A stretch of DNA of 64,000 nucleotides from JAVBKX01 sp031553835 (GTDB taxonomy: Bacteria; Bacteroidota; Bacteroidia; Bacteroidales; Azobacteroidaceae): assembly GCA_031553835.1 (NCBI GenBank), contig JAVBKX010000009.1, positions 117,449-181,448 on the forward strand, written 5' to 3'. Shown here piece after piece: positions 34,050 to 42,572 of this stretch (positions are counted from its first letter, which is position 1; each line of letters opens with the position of its first letter). A program made the translations under genes and the position numbers. The notes beneath the pieces are model-generated. The model did no database searches. It was not told the DNA's origin and saw only the letters and a list, made by a program, of their open reading frames with translations.

Positions 34050-35501
34050 TTAAATTTCTTTTCTCAGCCGGGCAACAGGAATTCCCAATTGTTTCCGGTA
34101 TTTGGCAATTGTCCGGCGGGCGACTTCGTATCCTCTGTTTTTGAGAGTTACAACTAAAGTGTCGTCGGTCAAAGGCCGTTGTTTATCTTCATTTTCCACA
34201 CATTGTTTCAGTATGGCTTTTACTTCCCGGGTAGATACTTCTTCTCCCTGCTCGTTGACCAGGGCTTCGGAGAAGAAATATTTTAATGGATACACACCAT
34301 AATTTGTTTGAACATATTTGCTGTTGCTTACCCTTGAAATGGTGGAAATATCATATCCGCACCTTTCGGCAACATCTTTCAATATCATTGGCTTGAGGTC
34401 GGATTCTTCGCCCGATATAAAAAAGTCAGTCTGAATATCGACAATCGCCTGCATGGTGCCTTCGAGCGTATTTTGACGTTGTTTTACCGCATCGATAAAC
34501 CATTTGGCGGAATCTAATTTTTGTTTTACAAACAACAGGGCGTCTTTTCGTTCGCGCGATTGATTTTTTTTATTATTGGTGTAATCGTCCAACATATCCA
34601 CATATTCCCTGCTCACCCGTAATTCCGGAATATTTTGTTCGACCATCGATAAAACCGGTTTTCCGTTAATGACTTCTACTAAAAAATCGGGAGTAATCTG
34701 AGACAATTTGGTTTCAAGCGCACTTTCCCATGCATTTCCGGGCTTGGGATTTAATTGCACTATTTCTTTGAAAATTTCTTTTAGTTCATCATTCGTCAGG
34801 TTAAGCCCCCGTTCTATTTTTTCATAATGTTTTTTCGAAAATTCATCGAAATAATCTCCTATTACTTTCAGCGCCAATTCCCTTAAAGGTGTTTTTTCTT
34901 TTTTCTGCAGTTGTAATATGAGGCATTCCTGAAGTGAAGCGGCTGCTATTCCCGCCGGATCGAAATCTTTTATAATGCGTAATACTTCGCTGATCTCAGA
35001 CTCAGTAACATCCAAGCCATATTGGAATGCCAGATCGTCGGAAATGGATACCAAATCACGGCGGAGATAACCATCTTCATCGATATTTCCGATAATGTAT
35101 TCTCCAATTTTGATCTGTCTTTCAGATAAATTCCTTAATGTTAGTTGGTTGAGTAGGTATTCGTCGAAAGTTTCCGATTCCGAATAAAGGATTTCTTCGC
35201 GCGGAGTATCTTTTGAATAGACGGTATTGCCTGGTATTTTTGCATCCGGAATATCGTCTTCCGTTAAATAATCGCCCAGAACAATGTCTTCTTCCGTGGT
35301 ATTGGTTTCTTTGTCAAAATCTGTTTCAGCATCATCTTCTACAGGAAATTCTTCTACTTCTTCCAATGCCGGATTTTCTTCCAATTCCTGATCGATCCTG
35401 TTCTCAAGTTCAAGCGTAGTCAACTCCAACAATTTGATTTGCTGGATCTGCATAGGAGATAACTTCTGCTGTAACTTTTGACTAATCTGCTGTTTTAACA
35501 T
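34050..35501 (-). CDS. rpoN: RNA polymerase sigma-54 factor
   Basis: Recognises -24/-12 promoters and needs enhancer-binding ATPases. 483 residues: Gln-rich activator-binding N-terminus (KQQISQKLQQKLSPMQIQQI), acidic linker, core-binding region, HTH (LKDVAERCGYDISTISRVSN) and the RpoN box (ARRTIAKYRKQLGIPVARLR). No sigma-54 activator gene is visible in the window. Second gene of the operon after the nucleoside kinase. Confidence 0.96.
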   Translation of the reverse strand: MLKQQISQKLQQKLSPMQIQQIKLLELTTLELENRIDQELEENPALEEVEEFPVEDDAETDFDKETNTTEEDIVLGDYLTEDDIPDAKIPGNTVYSKDTPREEILYSESETFDEYLLNQLTLRNLSERQIKIGEYIIGNIDEDGYLRRDLVSISDDLAFQYGLDVTESEISEVLRIIKDFDPAGIAAASLQECLILQLQKKEKTPLRELALKVIGDYFDEFSKKHYEKIERGLNLTNDELKEIFKEIVQLNPKPGNAWESALETKLSQITPDFLVEVINGKPVLSMVEQNIPELRVSREYVDMLDDYTNNKKNQSRERKDALLFVKQKLDSAKWFIDAVKQRQNTLEGTMQAIVDIQTDFFISGEESDLKPMILKDVAERCGYDISTISRVSNSKYVQTNYGVYPLKYFFSEALVNEQGEEVSTREVKAILKQCVENEDKQRPLTDDTLVVTLKNRGYEVARRTIAKYRKQLGIPVARLRKEI

Positions 35502-35584
35502 ACCAGTAATAAATGGTACAATGAATTATGAAAAAAAACCCATAAGCTTTCAAGGGAATAACAATGCAAAGATAGAAATAGTTT

Positions 35585-37255
35585 TCAATACCGAAAACTA
35601 CTGCCTCCCAAAAACTCTCTTAAAAGCGATGTGTTGGGTAGTTCGCTAATATCTATATAGGTGAAATACCTTAAAAATTTTTGTAAGCGGTATGCTTCAG
35701 CGTATTCATGGTCGCGGGGCAAGACTTCCGATAAAATCGGTTCGGCATATCTTCTTAAGGCGGCTAACTCGTAAAGCATGGCTGAGTTAAACATTACATC
35801 GGCATTTTCCTGATAAGGGAAGATCCATTTGTTTTCTCCTTCCCTAACGCTATTCCATCGGCTGATTGTTTCTTTTGCCGAATATTTCCGGAATTGGTAA
35901 TCACGAACAATGCGGCGGATCAACCGGTTGTCGGTTGTCGGTATCCAGTTGTGGTTGTCCAAAGCGATGGTGGTGAGAGCCGATACATATATTTTATAGG
36001 TAGTGGCCGGATCGATATGTGGAATCAATTGTGGATTTAATGCATGGATGCCTTCCATAATTAAAACGGAGCGTCCTTTTAATTGGATGGTATTGCCCCG
36101 GTAAATCCGTTTGCCCGTAGGGAAATCAAAGGTAGGCAAACCTACTTCTTCTCCGGCTAAAATTTTAGCAAGATCCGAATTGAATAATTGCAAATCGATC
36201 GCATATAAGGATTCGAAATCATATTCACCGGTTTCAGTCAAAGGCGTAGCTTCTCGATCCACATAATAATCATCTAATGAAATAGCAATCGGTTTGATCA
36301 TATTGGTCATCAATTGAATTTGCAGCCGTTTGCAAAAAGTGGTTTTGCCCGAAGACGACGGGCCGGAGATCAATACAATCCGAACGCCATCATCAAATCG
36401 TTCGGCAATGTCTTCGGCAATCTTGGAAATCAATTTTTCCTGCAATGCTTCCGCTACTTTAACCAAGGCCGGAATTTGTCCTGATTCGTGCGCTTTGTTG
36501 AGGTCTCCCACATTCATCATTCCCAACACTCGTTGCAAATCGACATATTGCTTAAATACAGCCATCATTTTGTCTTGCTTCACATAAGGTTGCAATTCGT
36601 TAGGAGACATAGGATTGGGAATGCGCAGCAACAAACCGCCATTGTATTTTTCCACCTTAAACAAGTGCAACATTCCGGTAGAAGGCAGAAGCGCTCCGTA
36701 ATAATAATCAATATGCCCGCCCAAAATATTGTAAGAACTATATACTTTTCCTACTGTTTCTAATAAAATGGCTTTATCTTCCATTCCATGTGAACGGAAT
36801 AATTTCACAATTTCGCTTGTTTGCCCCGATTTTACTTCAAAGGGCAGATCCTGAGCCACAATTTCACGCATCCGTCCCTCAATCCGCGCCACATCTTTTT
36901 CCGTAATTTCACGTCCCAGCCTCAAGTCACAGTAATAACCTTTGGCAATAGGAAATTCGATGTGAACATCAATGCCGGCATAAAGTTCCCTCACTGCTTT
37001 TGACAGTACGAAGCATAAAGACCGTACATAAGTACGCATGCCCGAAGCATCTTTCAGATCCAAAAATTCCACATCTTTAGACATGTAACAGCGGAAATTC
37101 AAGGACTCTGTTTTGTTATTTACTTTAGCACACGTTACAGGATACACCGGCGCATCTAATTTCATAGCCCGGTAGATTTCCAGCAGGGAAATTCCAATTT
37201 CAAAATCCTGAAACGTTTTTGTATTCTTGCAATAAATGCGGATTGTTTCTTTCAT
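35585..37255 (-). CDS. Nucleoside (uridine-like) kinase with TGS and ThrRS-type N-terminal domains
   Basis: 556 residues. Residues about 1-60 resemble a TGS domain and 60-250 the second additional domain of threonyl-tRNA synthetase (DVHIEFPIAKGYYCDLRLGR). The C-terminal half is a P-loop kinase of the PRK/uridine kinase type with Walker A ISGPSSSGKTTFCKRLQIQL, SLDDYYVDREATPL, and LIMEGIHALNPQL. This fusion is known in Bacteroidetes and Firmicutes. It starts the operon with rpoN, gcvH, purE and ispG, from a TATTTTTG promoter at 37294-37301. Confidence 0.88.
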   Translation of the reverse strand: MKETIRIYCKNTKTFQDFEIGISLLEIYRAMKLDAPVYPVTCAKVNNKTESLNFRCYMSKDVEFLDLKDASGMRTYVRSLCFVLSKAVRELYAGIDVHIEFPIAKGYYCDLRLGREITEKDVARIEGRMREIVAQDLPFEVKSGQTSEIVKLFRSHGMEDKAILLETVGKVYSSYNILGGHIDYYYGALLPSTGMLHLFKVEKYNGGLLLRIPNPMSPNELQPYVKQDKMMAVFKQYVDLQRVLGMMNVGDLNKAHESGQIPALVKVAEALQEKLISKIAEDIAERFDDGVRIVLISGPSSSGKTTFCKRLQIQLMTNMIKPIAISLDDYYVDREATPLTETGEYDFESLYAIDLQLFNSDLAKILAGEEVGLPTFDFPTGKRIYRGNTIQLKGRSVLIMEGIHALNPQLIPHIDPATTYKIYVSALTTIALDNHNWIPTTDNRLIRRIVRDYQFRKYSAKETISRWNSVREGENKWIFPYQENADVMFNSAMLYELAALRRYAEPILSEVLPRDHEYAEAYRLQKFLRYFTYIDISELPNTSLLREFLGGSSFRY

Positions 37256-37293
37256 GCTCTAACTTTTATTGACAAAATGATAGTATTGATGGA

Positions 37294-37301
37294 CAAAAAT
37301 A
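37294..37301 (-). promoter_or_regulatory. -7 box TATTTTTG for the kinase-rpoN-gcvH-purE-ispG operon
   Basis: Exact TAnnTTTG match on the minus strand, 39 bases before the kinase start. No other consensus box was seen between these five genes. Confidence 0.6.
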
Positions 37302-37344
37302 TAAAAAAAATAGAAATATGTATCTTTGATATGAGTAAAACTAT

Positions 37345-37352
37345 TACTTTTG
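37345..37352 (+). promoter_or_regulatory. -7 box TACTTTTG for the FKBP genes
   Basis: Exact match on the plus strand, 42 bases before the first FKBP gene. A second consensus-like TATCTTTG lies at 37321-37328 on the same strand. Confidence 0.6.
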
Positions 37353-37394
37353 CACGATTCTTTTGATAAGGGGTAATTCTGAAAATAAAAAAAT

Positions 37395-37979
37395 ATGCAA
37401 AAAATTAGTTATGCCCTGGGGCTTAGCATCGGGAATAATTTTCGTAGTTCCGGAATTCATAAACTGGAGCTGCAAAGTTTTATAAAAGGAGTGGAAGACG
37501 TGCTTGAAGGTCGTACGCCTGATTTATCTTATGATGAGGCCAAAACCATTATCAATGATTTTTTCCTTCAATTGCAAGAGGAAAAAAGTGATTTGAATAA
37601 AAAAGCAGGAGAAGAATTTCTTCGGATCAATAAAGAACGGCCGGGTGTAGTGACTTTGCCGAGCGGTTTGCAATATCAAATCCTGAAAGAAGGTACAGGT
37701 CCGAAACCTAACGCTACCGATCAGGTAAATTGTCATTATGAAGGTACGTTAATCGACGGCCGGGTTTTTGACAGTTCGATTAAACGGGGAGAACCGGCAA
37801 CTTTCGGATTAAATCAGGTAATTTCCGGGTGGACGGAAGCTTTGCAGTTGATGTCTGTCGGTTCGAAATGGAAATTGTTTCTTCCTCCTAACCTTGCTTA
37901 TGGCAACCGTCAGGCCGGAGAATTAATCGAACCCAACAGTACGCTGATTTTCGAAGTGGAATTACTAAAAATAGTATAA
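37395..37979 (+). CDS. FKBP-type peptidyl-prolyl isomerase (cytoplasmic)
   Basis: 194 residues with an FkpA/FklB-like N-terminal dimerisation segment (QKISYALGLSIGNNF) and a C-terminal FKBP domain (VNCHYEGTLIDGRVFDSSIK, VISGWTEALQLMSVGSKWKL, NSTLIFEVELLKI). No signal peptide is seen, so it is likely cytoplasmic. The exported lipoprotein paralogue follows after 20 bases. Confidence 0.92.
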   Translation: MQKISYALGLSIGNNFRSSGIHKLELQSFIKGVEDVLEGRTPDLSYDEAKTIINDFFLQLQEEKSDLNKKAGEEFLRINKERPGVVTLPSGLQYQILKEGTGPKPNATDQVNCHYEGTLIDGRVFDSSIKRGEPATFGLNQVISGWTEALQLMSVGSKWKLFLPPNLAYGNRQAGELIEPNSTLIFEVELLKIV

Positions 37980-37999
37980 ATTTTAAAAGTAAAGTTTTA

Positions 38000-38707
38000 A
38001 TGAAAAAGTTTTGTTTATTAATGATCGTTGCCCTTGTTGGTATAGGAACGGTTACTGTATCTTGTGATGCTAAATCAACACCCAGCTTGAAAAATGGAGT
38101 GGATAGTGCGAGTTATGCTATTGGAATTCTCCAAGGTCAGGGTTTCAAGGAAAACATCAAAACCATTCCCGGAGGATGTAATGTGGATCAACTGATTATC
38201 GGTTTCTTGCAAGTATTGAAAGATGATACTGCAAATATAAAAATGGATCCGATGGCTGCTCAAATGTTTGTGCAAAGTTATTTCACTAAAGTAGCCGAAC
38301 AAGAAGCTGCACAAGTAAAAGAAGAAGGCATCAAATTTTTGGAAGAAAACAAAAAGAAAGATGGTATTCAGGTAACCGCCAGTGGTTTGCAATACAAAGT
38401 AATCACAGAAGGTACAGGCCCTAAACCTGTTGCTACCGACCGTGTAAAAGTGGATTATGTAGGCACATTGATCGATGGTACTGAATTTGACAGTTCTAAA
38501 AAACATGGCGAAGCTGCTGTTTTTGGTGTGGATCAAGTGATCCCGGGTTGGACTGAAGGATTACAATTGATGCCCGTCGGTTCAAAATACATGTTCTATA
38601 TTCCAGGGGAATTGGCTTATGGAGAAAGAGGTTCTCGTAATATTAAACCAAATTCAGTACTTGTATTTGAAGTTGATTTATTGGAGATTCTTCCTGAAAC
38701 TAAATAA
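38000..38707 (+). CDS. FKBP-type peptidyl-prolyl isomerase, lipoprotein
   Basis: 235 residues. Lipoprotein signal MKKFCLLMIVALVGIGTVTV with Cys at VSCD. The same helical dimerisation segment and FKBP domain as the preceding gene (VKVDYVGTLIDGTEFDSSKK, VIPGWTEGLQLMPVGSKYMF, NSVLVFEVDLLEI) indicate an old duplication, one copy cytoplasmic and one periplasmic. A hairpin terminator follows. Confidence 0.93.
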   Translation: MKKFCLLMIVALVGIGTVTVSCDAKSTPSLKNGVDSASYAIGILQGQGFKENIKTIPGGCNVDQLIIGFLQVLKDDTANIKMDPMAAQMFVQSYFTKVAEQEAAQVKEEGIKFLEENKKKDGIQVTASGLQYKVITEGTGPKPVATDRVKVDYVGTLIDGTEFDSSKKHGEAAVFGVDQVIPGWTEGLQLMPVGSKYMFYIPGELAYGERGSRNIKPNSVLVFEVDLLEILPETK

Positions 38708-38721
38708 TTAAAAAAATAAAT

Positions 38722-38760
38722 GGAAGAGGGGGTGCATTTATGTACAACCTCTTCTTTTTT
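38722..38760 (+). terminator. Terminator after the FKBP genes
   Basis: GAAGAGG/CCTCTTC arms extended by GTGCA/TGTAC, then a T tract. It lies only 14 bases before the Lrp-family start. Confidence 0.8.
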
Positions 38761-38773
38761 AATCATTTTTTCT

Positions 38774-39241
38774 ATGGAAAAAATTGACAAATTAGACCGG
38801 AAAATTTTAGAGATCGTTTCCCAAAATGCCCGCATTCCATTCAAGGATGTTGCGGAAGTTTGCGGAGTTTCCCGTGCCGCCATTCACCAGCGCGTGCAGA
38901 AAATGATTGAAATGAAGGTAATCGTCGGATCCGGTTATCACATCAACCCCAAAGTACTTGGATATAATACCTGCACCTATATCGGAGTAAAACTCGAACG
39001 GGGTTCGATGTATAAAGATGTAGCGCCCGAATTTGAAAAGATTCCGGAAGTGGTGGAATGCCATTTTACTACCGGACCTTATACCATGCTAATCAAACTT
39101 TTTGCTCGCGACAACGAACACCTGATGGAATTGCTCAACTCCCGCATACAGGAGATTTCGGGTGTGATTTCTACTGAAACACTCATTTCTTTGAGACAAA
39201 GCTTCAAACGCGAAATACCTGTTAATTGCGGTATTGCTTGA
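38774..39241 (+). CDS. Lrp/AsnC family transcriptional regulator
   Basis: About 155 residues: N-terminal HTH (LDRKILEIVSQNARIPFKDV, CGVSRAAIHQRVQKMIEM) and C-terminal RAM/ACT-like ligand domain (VVECHFTTGPYTMLIKLFAR). The longer frame from 38720 crosses the FKBP terminator, so the ATG at 38774 is used. No promoter fits between terminator and ATG; expression may depend on terminator read-through. The amino-acid ligand cannot be inferred. Confidence 0.9.
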   Translation: MEKIDKLDRKILEIVSQNARIPFKDVAEVCGVSRAAIHQRVQKMIEMKVIVGSGYHINPKVLGYNTCTYIGVKLERGSMYKDVAPEFEKIPEVVECHFTTGPYTMLIKLFARDNEHLMELLNSRIQEISGVISTETLISLRQSFKREIPVNCGIA

Positions 39242-39266
39242 TATAAACGTTCAATTTTTTTTGTTC

Positions 39267-40322
39267 ATGCCGGGTAAATTTCTTTTGATTTTCAGTTTGC
39301 CGATGTTGTTGTTGGCCTGTGATACGGAAATGCCTGAAATCCGTTCGGTATGTGAAGGGGATAATAACGGGCATTATACTGTGAAATGGGAAACATTTCC
39401 TCCTTTAAAAGGAACGGTACGTCTGTATCAATCCTGTTTTCCCGATTCTTTCCCAAATATGGTTCCTATTGCCGAACAAGCCATTGATGTGGGGGTAATG
39501 AGTGTTGCTCCGGAAGCAAATTACCGCCCTTATTTCAAATTGGTATTTGATAAATTGCATAGCGTGTATTTGGCTGACCGGATTATCCACACGCAAAATG
39601 TGTATAATTGCCGCGATATCGGAGGCTATTATAATCGGGACAAACGGCAGGTGAAATGGGGCAAAATTTATCGCTCCGGTTCATTTGTCAAGGCTACAGC
39701 TCAGGATTGGAAATTGTTGTCCCAATTGAATATCAAGACCGTACTCGATTGTCGTAGCCAATACGAAATAGATGCTTTCCCCTTTAATAATGCAATGTGC
39801 CAGGTACTCAAATTTCCATTGGAAAAACAGGATCTGACCAATAATTTTATCCGGAAAATCGCTGATGACGAAATGAGGAGGGGTGATGTGATTATCATGC
39901 AACAAGATTTGTATGCCGATCTGTTACAACAAAATGGCGATCATTTGCGACGATTGTTTGAAGCCTTACTCGATGAGACGAATTATCCGGTGATTATTTA
40001 CGGATCTTTGGGCAAAGATCGCGCCGGCCTTGTTGTGGCATTGATTTTACATGCCCTGAATGTCAATAAAGAACAAATTACGCAAGATTACATTTTGTCC
40101 AATTCTTGTATCGATTTCAATAAAATAGTAGAAAAAGCCGGTGATTTTTCTTATGAACAGCAAGAGGCGTTAACTGCTTTGTTGAGCGCCAATGAAATTG
40201 CTTTAGAATATGCAAGGACTACACTAAATAAAACATACGGATCAGTTGATAATTATTTGGAAAAAGAAGTAGGATTAACTGCTAAAAAAAGAGAAAAACT
40301 GAGTAAATTGTTGCTTTATTAA
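39267..40322 (+). CDS. Tyrosine-phosphatase-like lipoprotein lacking the catalytic cysteine
   Basis: About 351 residues. Lipoprotein signal FLLIFSLPMLLLAC, an Ig-like N-terminal region, then a fold of the bacterial tyrosine/inositol phosphatase family (VYNCRDIGGYYNRDKRQVKW, KIYRSGSF, LDCRSQYEID). The family signature is HCxxGKDRxG, but here it reads IYGSLGKDRAG: Tyr replaces His and Gly246 replaces the nucleophilic Cys, while Arg252 is kept. It is therefore probably an inactive pseudophosphatase, unless another residue serves. The ATG at 39267 is preferred to the in-frame TTG at 39234, which overlaps the Lrp stop. Confidence 0.85.
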   Translation: MPGKFLLIFSLPMLLLACDTEMPEIRSVCEGDNNGHYTVKWETFPPLKGTVRLYQSCFPDSFPNMVPIAEQAIDVGVMSVAPEANYRPYFKLVFDKLHSVYLADRIIHTQNVYNCRDIGGYYNRDKRQVKWGKIYRSGSFVKATAQDWKLLSQLNIKTVLDCRSQYEIDAFPFNNAMCQVLKFPLEKQDLTNNFIRKIADDEMRRGDVIIMQQDLYADLLQQNGDHLRRLFEALLDETNYPVIIYGSLGKDRAGLVVALILHALNVNKEQITQDYILSNSCIDFNKIVEKAGDFSYEQQEALTALLSANEIALEYARTTLNKTYGSVDNYLEKEVGLTAKKREKLSKLLLY

Positions 40323-40346
40323 CACCTTTATCTTAGTTTAATTCCG

Positions 40347-40354
40347 TACCTTTG
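40347..40354 (+). promoter_or_regulatory. -7 box TACCTTTG for the DEAD-box helicase
   Basis: Exact TAnnTTTG match 22 bases before the TTG start at 40377. Confidence 0.6.
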
Positions 40355-40376
40355 CACGATTTTAACAGAAATAAAT

Positions 40377-42149
40377 TTGAAAACATTTGAAGAGTTAGGT
40401 GTTGCCCCGTCTATTTTGAGGGCAATCAGTGAAATGGGATATGAGAATCCTATGCCGGTACAAGAAGAAGTGATTCCTTATTTACTTGGCAACGATAATG
40501 AAGTAATTGCATTAGCTCAAACCGGTACCGGAAAAACGGCAGCATTCGGATTGCCGGTTTTACAACGGATTGATGTTGATAATGCCCAACCGCAGGCCAT
40601 TGTGCTTTGTCCTACCCGCGAACTTTGTCTGCAAATTGCAGACGACCTGAATGATTATTCGAAGTATATCGATCATTTGAAAGTGCTTCCTGTTTATGGA
40701 GGTTCCAGCATAGAAAGTCAAATCAAAGCTTTACGGAGAGGAGTGCATGTTGTAGTGGCTACTCCGGGTCGTTTGATCGACCTTATCAACCGTAAAACCG
40801 TTGATTTGAAACAAGTAAGAAATGTGATTCTCGATGAGGCGGATGAGATGCTTAATATGGGCTTCTCGGAAAGTATTGATGCGATTTTGGCCGTTGTGCC
40901 CGAAACGCGGAATATGCTCTTGTTTTCGGCTACCATGCCGGCGGAAATAGCAAAAATTAGTAAAAAATACATGCGTTCGCCGAAAGAAATTGTCATCGGA
41001 CGTAAAAACGAAAGTACCAATACCGTTCGGCATCTTTACTATATGGTCAATGCTAAAGACCGGTATTTGGTATTGAAACGATTGGCTGATTATCATCCGC
41101 AGATTTATGGTATTATTTTTTGCCGTACACGTAAAGAAACTCAGGAAATTGCCGATTTATTGATTAAAGACGGTTACAATGCCGAAGCATTGCATGGAGA
41201 CCTTTCACAACAGCAACGAGACTACGTGATGCAGAAATTTCGTCTCCGGAACCTGCAATTGCTGGTCGCAACCGATGTGGCGGCACGAGGATTGGATGTG
41301 GACGATTTGACCCATGTAATCAATTATGGTTTGCCCGATGACCCGGAATCTTATACACACCGTAGCGGACGTACGGGACGAGCCGGAAAAACAGGAACTT
41401 CTGTTGCGATCATCCATCTCCGCGAAAAACGGAAAATGAGGGAAATAGAAAAAGTAATCAATAAAAAATTTGAAGAGGCAAGTATTCCAACCGGTAAACA
41501 AATTTGTGAAAAACAGTTGTTTAGTTTAGTCGATCAAATTGAAAAGGTAAAAGTGAATGAAGAAGAAATCGGAGCTTTGATGCCTTCTATTTACCGGAAA
41601 TTGGATTGGCTGGATAAAGAAGATATCATCAAACGCGTGATTTCTCTCGAATTTAACCGGATGATCGAATATTATCAGGAAGCCGGAGAGATCGAAGTAC
41701 CAGAAGAAGACCGTAAGGGCAGGGAACGGGAACGCGACAAAAAAGACTGGAAAGATCGTGACCGTGATCGTGGACCGAGAGGGGAAAAACGAACTGATTC
41801 AGGAACCGGTCGCCCTTCTCAAAAAGGATATACCCGGTTGTTTATTAATCTGGGAAAAACAGACGGATTGCGTCCGCAAGATATTATTGGATTGATGAAT
41901 GATTATATTCCCGGCAAAAAATTGGAAATAGGAAAAATTGATCTGATGAAAAATTTTTCTTTCTTTGAGGTCAAAGAATCTGATGGCGCCAAAGTAATAA
42001 AAGGATTAAACAAAATCAATGCTTTTGGTCGCAAAGTGGCTGTAGAAAGAGCCCAATCTTCTGATGACCGGAGCAACGACAGCAACGATAGAAAGAGAAA
42101 AGAAGGTTCATTTGGTAAACAGGGTAAGTTTGCCAAGAAAAGAGGGTAA
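40377..42149 (+). CDS. DEAD-box ATP-dependent RNA helicase with DbpA-type RNA-binding domain
   Basis: 590 residues. Motifs in order: Q motif (MGYENPMPVQEEVIPYLLG), Walker A AQTGTGKTAAFG, PTRELCLQI, DEAD in VILDEADEMLN, SAT in LLFSATMP, and HRSGRTGRAGKTG. A charged linker leads to a C-terminal DbpA/RRM-like domain (YTRLFINLGKTDGLRPQDII). CsdA/DeaD-like, likely for ribosome assembly or RNA turnover. The start is a TTG at 40377: no upstream ATG exists in frame, and MKTFEELGV matches the normal family start. Confidence 0.93.
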   Translation: MKTFEELGVAPSILRAISEMGYENPMPVQEEVIPYLLGNDNEVIALAQTGTGKTAAFGLPVLQRIDVDNAQPQAIVLCPTRELCLQIADDLNDYSKYIDHLKVLPVYGGSSIESQIKALRRGVHVVVATPGRLIDLINRKTVDLKQVRNVILDEADEMLNMGFSESIDAILAVVPETRNMLLFSATMPAEIAKISKKYMRSPKEIVIGRKNESTNTVRHLYYMVNAKDRYLVLKRLADYHPQIYGIIFCRTRKETQEIADLLIKDGYNAEALHGDLSQQQRDYVMQKFRLRNLQLLVATDVAARGLDVDDLTHVINYGLPDDPESYTHRSGRTGRAGKTGTSVAIIHLREKRKMREIEKVINKKFEEASIPTGKQICEKQLFSLVDQIEKVKVNEEEIGALMPSIYRKLDWLDKEDIIKRVISLEFNRMIEYYQEAGEIEVPEEDRKGRERERDKKDWKDRDRDRGPRGEKRTDSGTGRPSQKGYTRLFINLGKTDGLRPQDIIGLMNDYIPGKKLEIGKIDLMKNFSFFEVKESDGAKVIKGLNKINAFGRKVAVERAQSSDDRSNDSNDRKRKEGSFGKQGKFAKKRG

Positions 42150-42150
42150 C

Positions 42151-42570
42151 TTAACTTAGTCGAACCACCCTTCTTCCATCCTCTTGCTCTTCAATAGTTA
42201 CAACCATTGTATCTGCAGGCAACAAACCGGATATTTTTTCAGGCCATTCGATAAAACAAAGGGCGCCGCTGTAGAAATAATCTTCGGCGCCTATATTGAC
42301 AGCTTCATTTATGTCTTTGATTCGATAGAAATCGAAATGGTAAATCAATTCGGCAGTGGTATCCGACCGGTATTCGTTGACAATGGCAAATGTGGGGCTG
42401 TTGATGACATCCGAAACGCCCAATTCTTCACAAATGGCTTTAATGAATGTTGTTTTGCCCGCACCCATGTTTCCATAAAATGCAAAAACCGTATTATCGC
42501 CGATGGAAGCGATGAATTTTCGTGCTGCTTCATGAATAGAGTCGAGATTTTTTATTTCTATTGATTCCAT
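42151..42570 (-). CDS. tsaE: tRNA threonylcarbamoyladenosine biosynthesis ATPase TsaE
   Basis: 139 residues, normal TsaE length. Walker A NMGAGKTTFIKAICEELG, then INSPTFAIVNEYRSD and YHFDFYRIKDINEAVNIGAE with CFIEWPEKISGLLP. It works with TsaB, TsaC and TsaD to make t6A37. It follows the hypothetical gene by 2 bases and is the last gene of the PorW-PorX operon, an association with no obvious functional reason. Confidence 0.95.
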   Translation of the reverse strand: MESIEIKNLDSIHEAARKFIASIGDNTVFAFYGNMGAGKTTFIKAICEELGVSDVINSPTFAIVNEYRSDTTAELIYHFDFYRIKDINEAVNIGAEDYFYSGALCFIEWPEKISGLLPADTMVVTIEEQEDGRRVVRLS

Positions 42571-42572
42571 TT

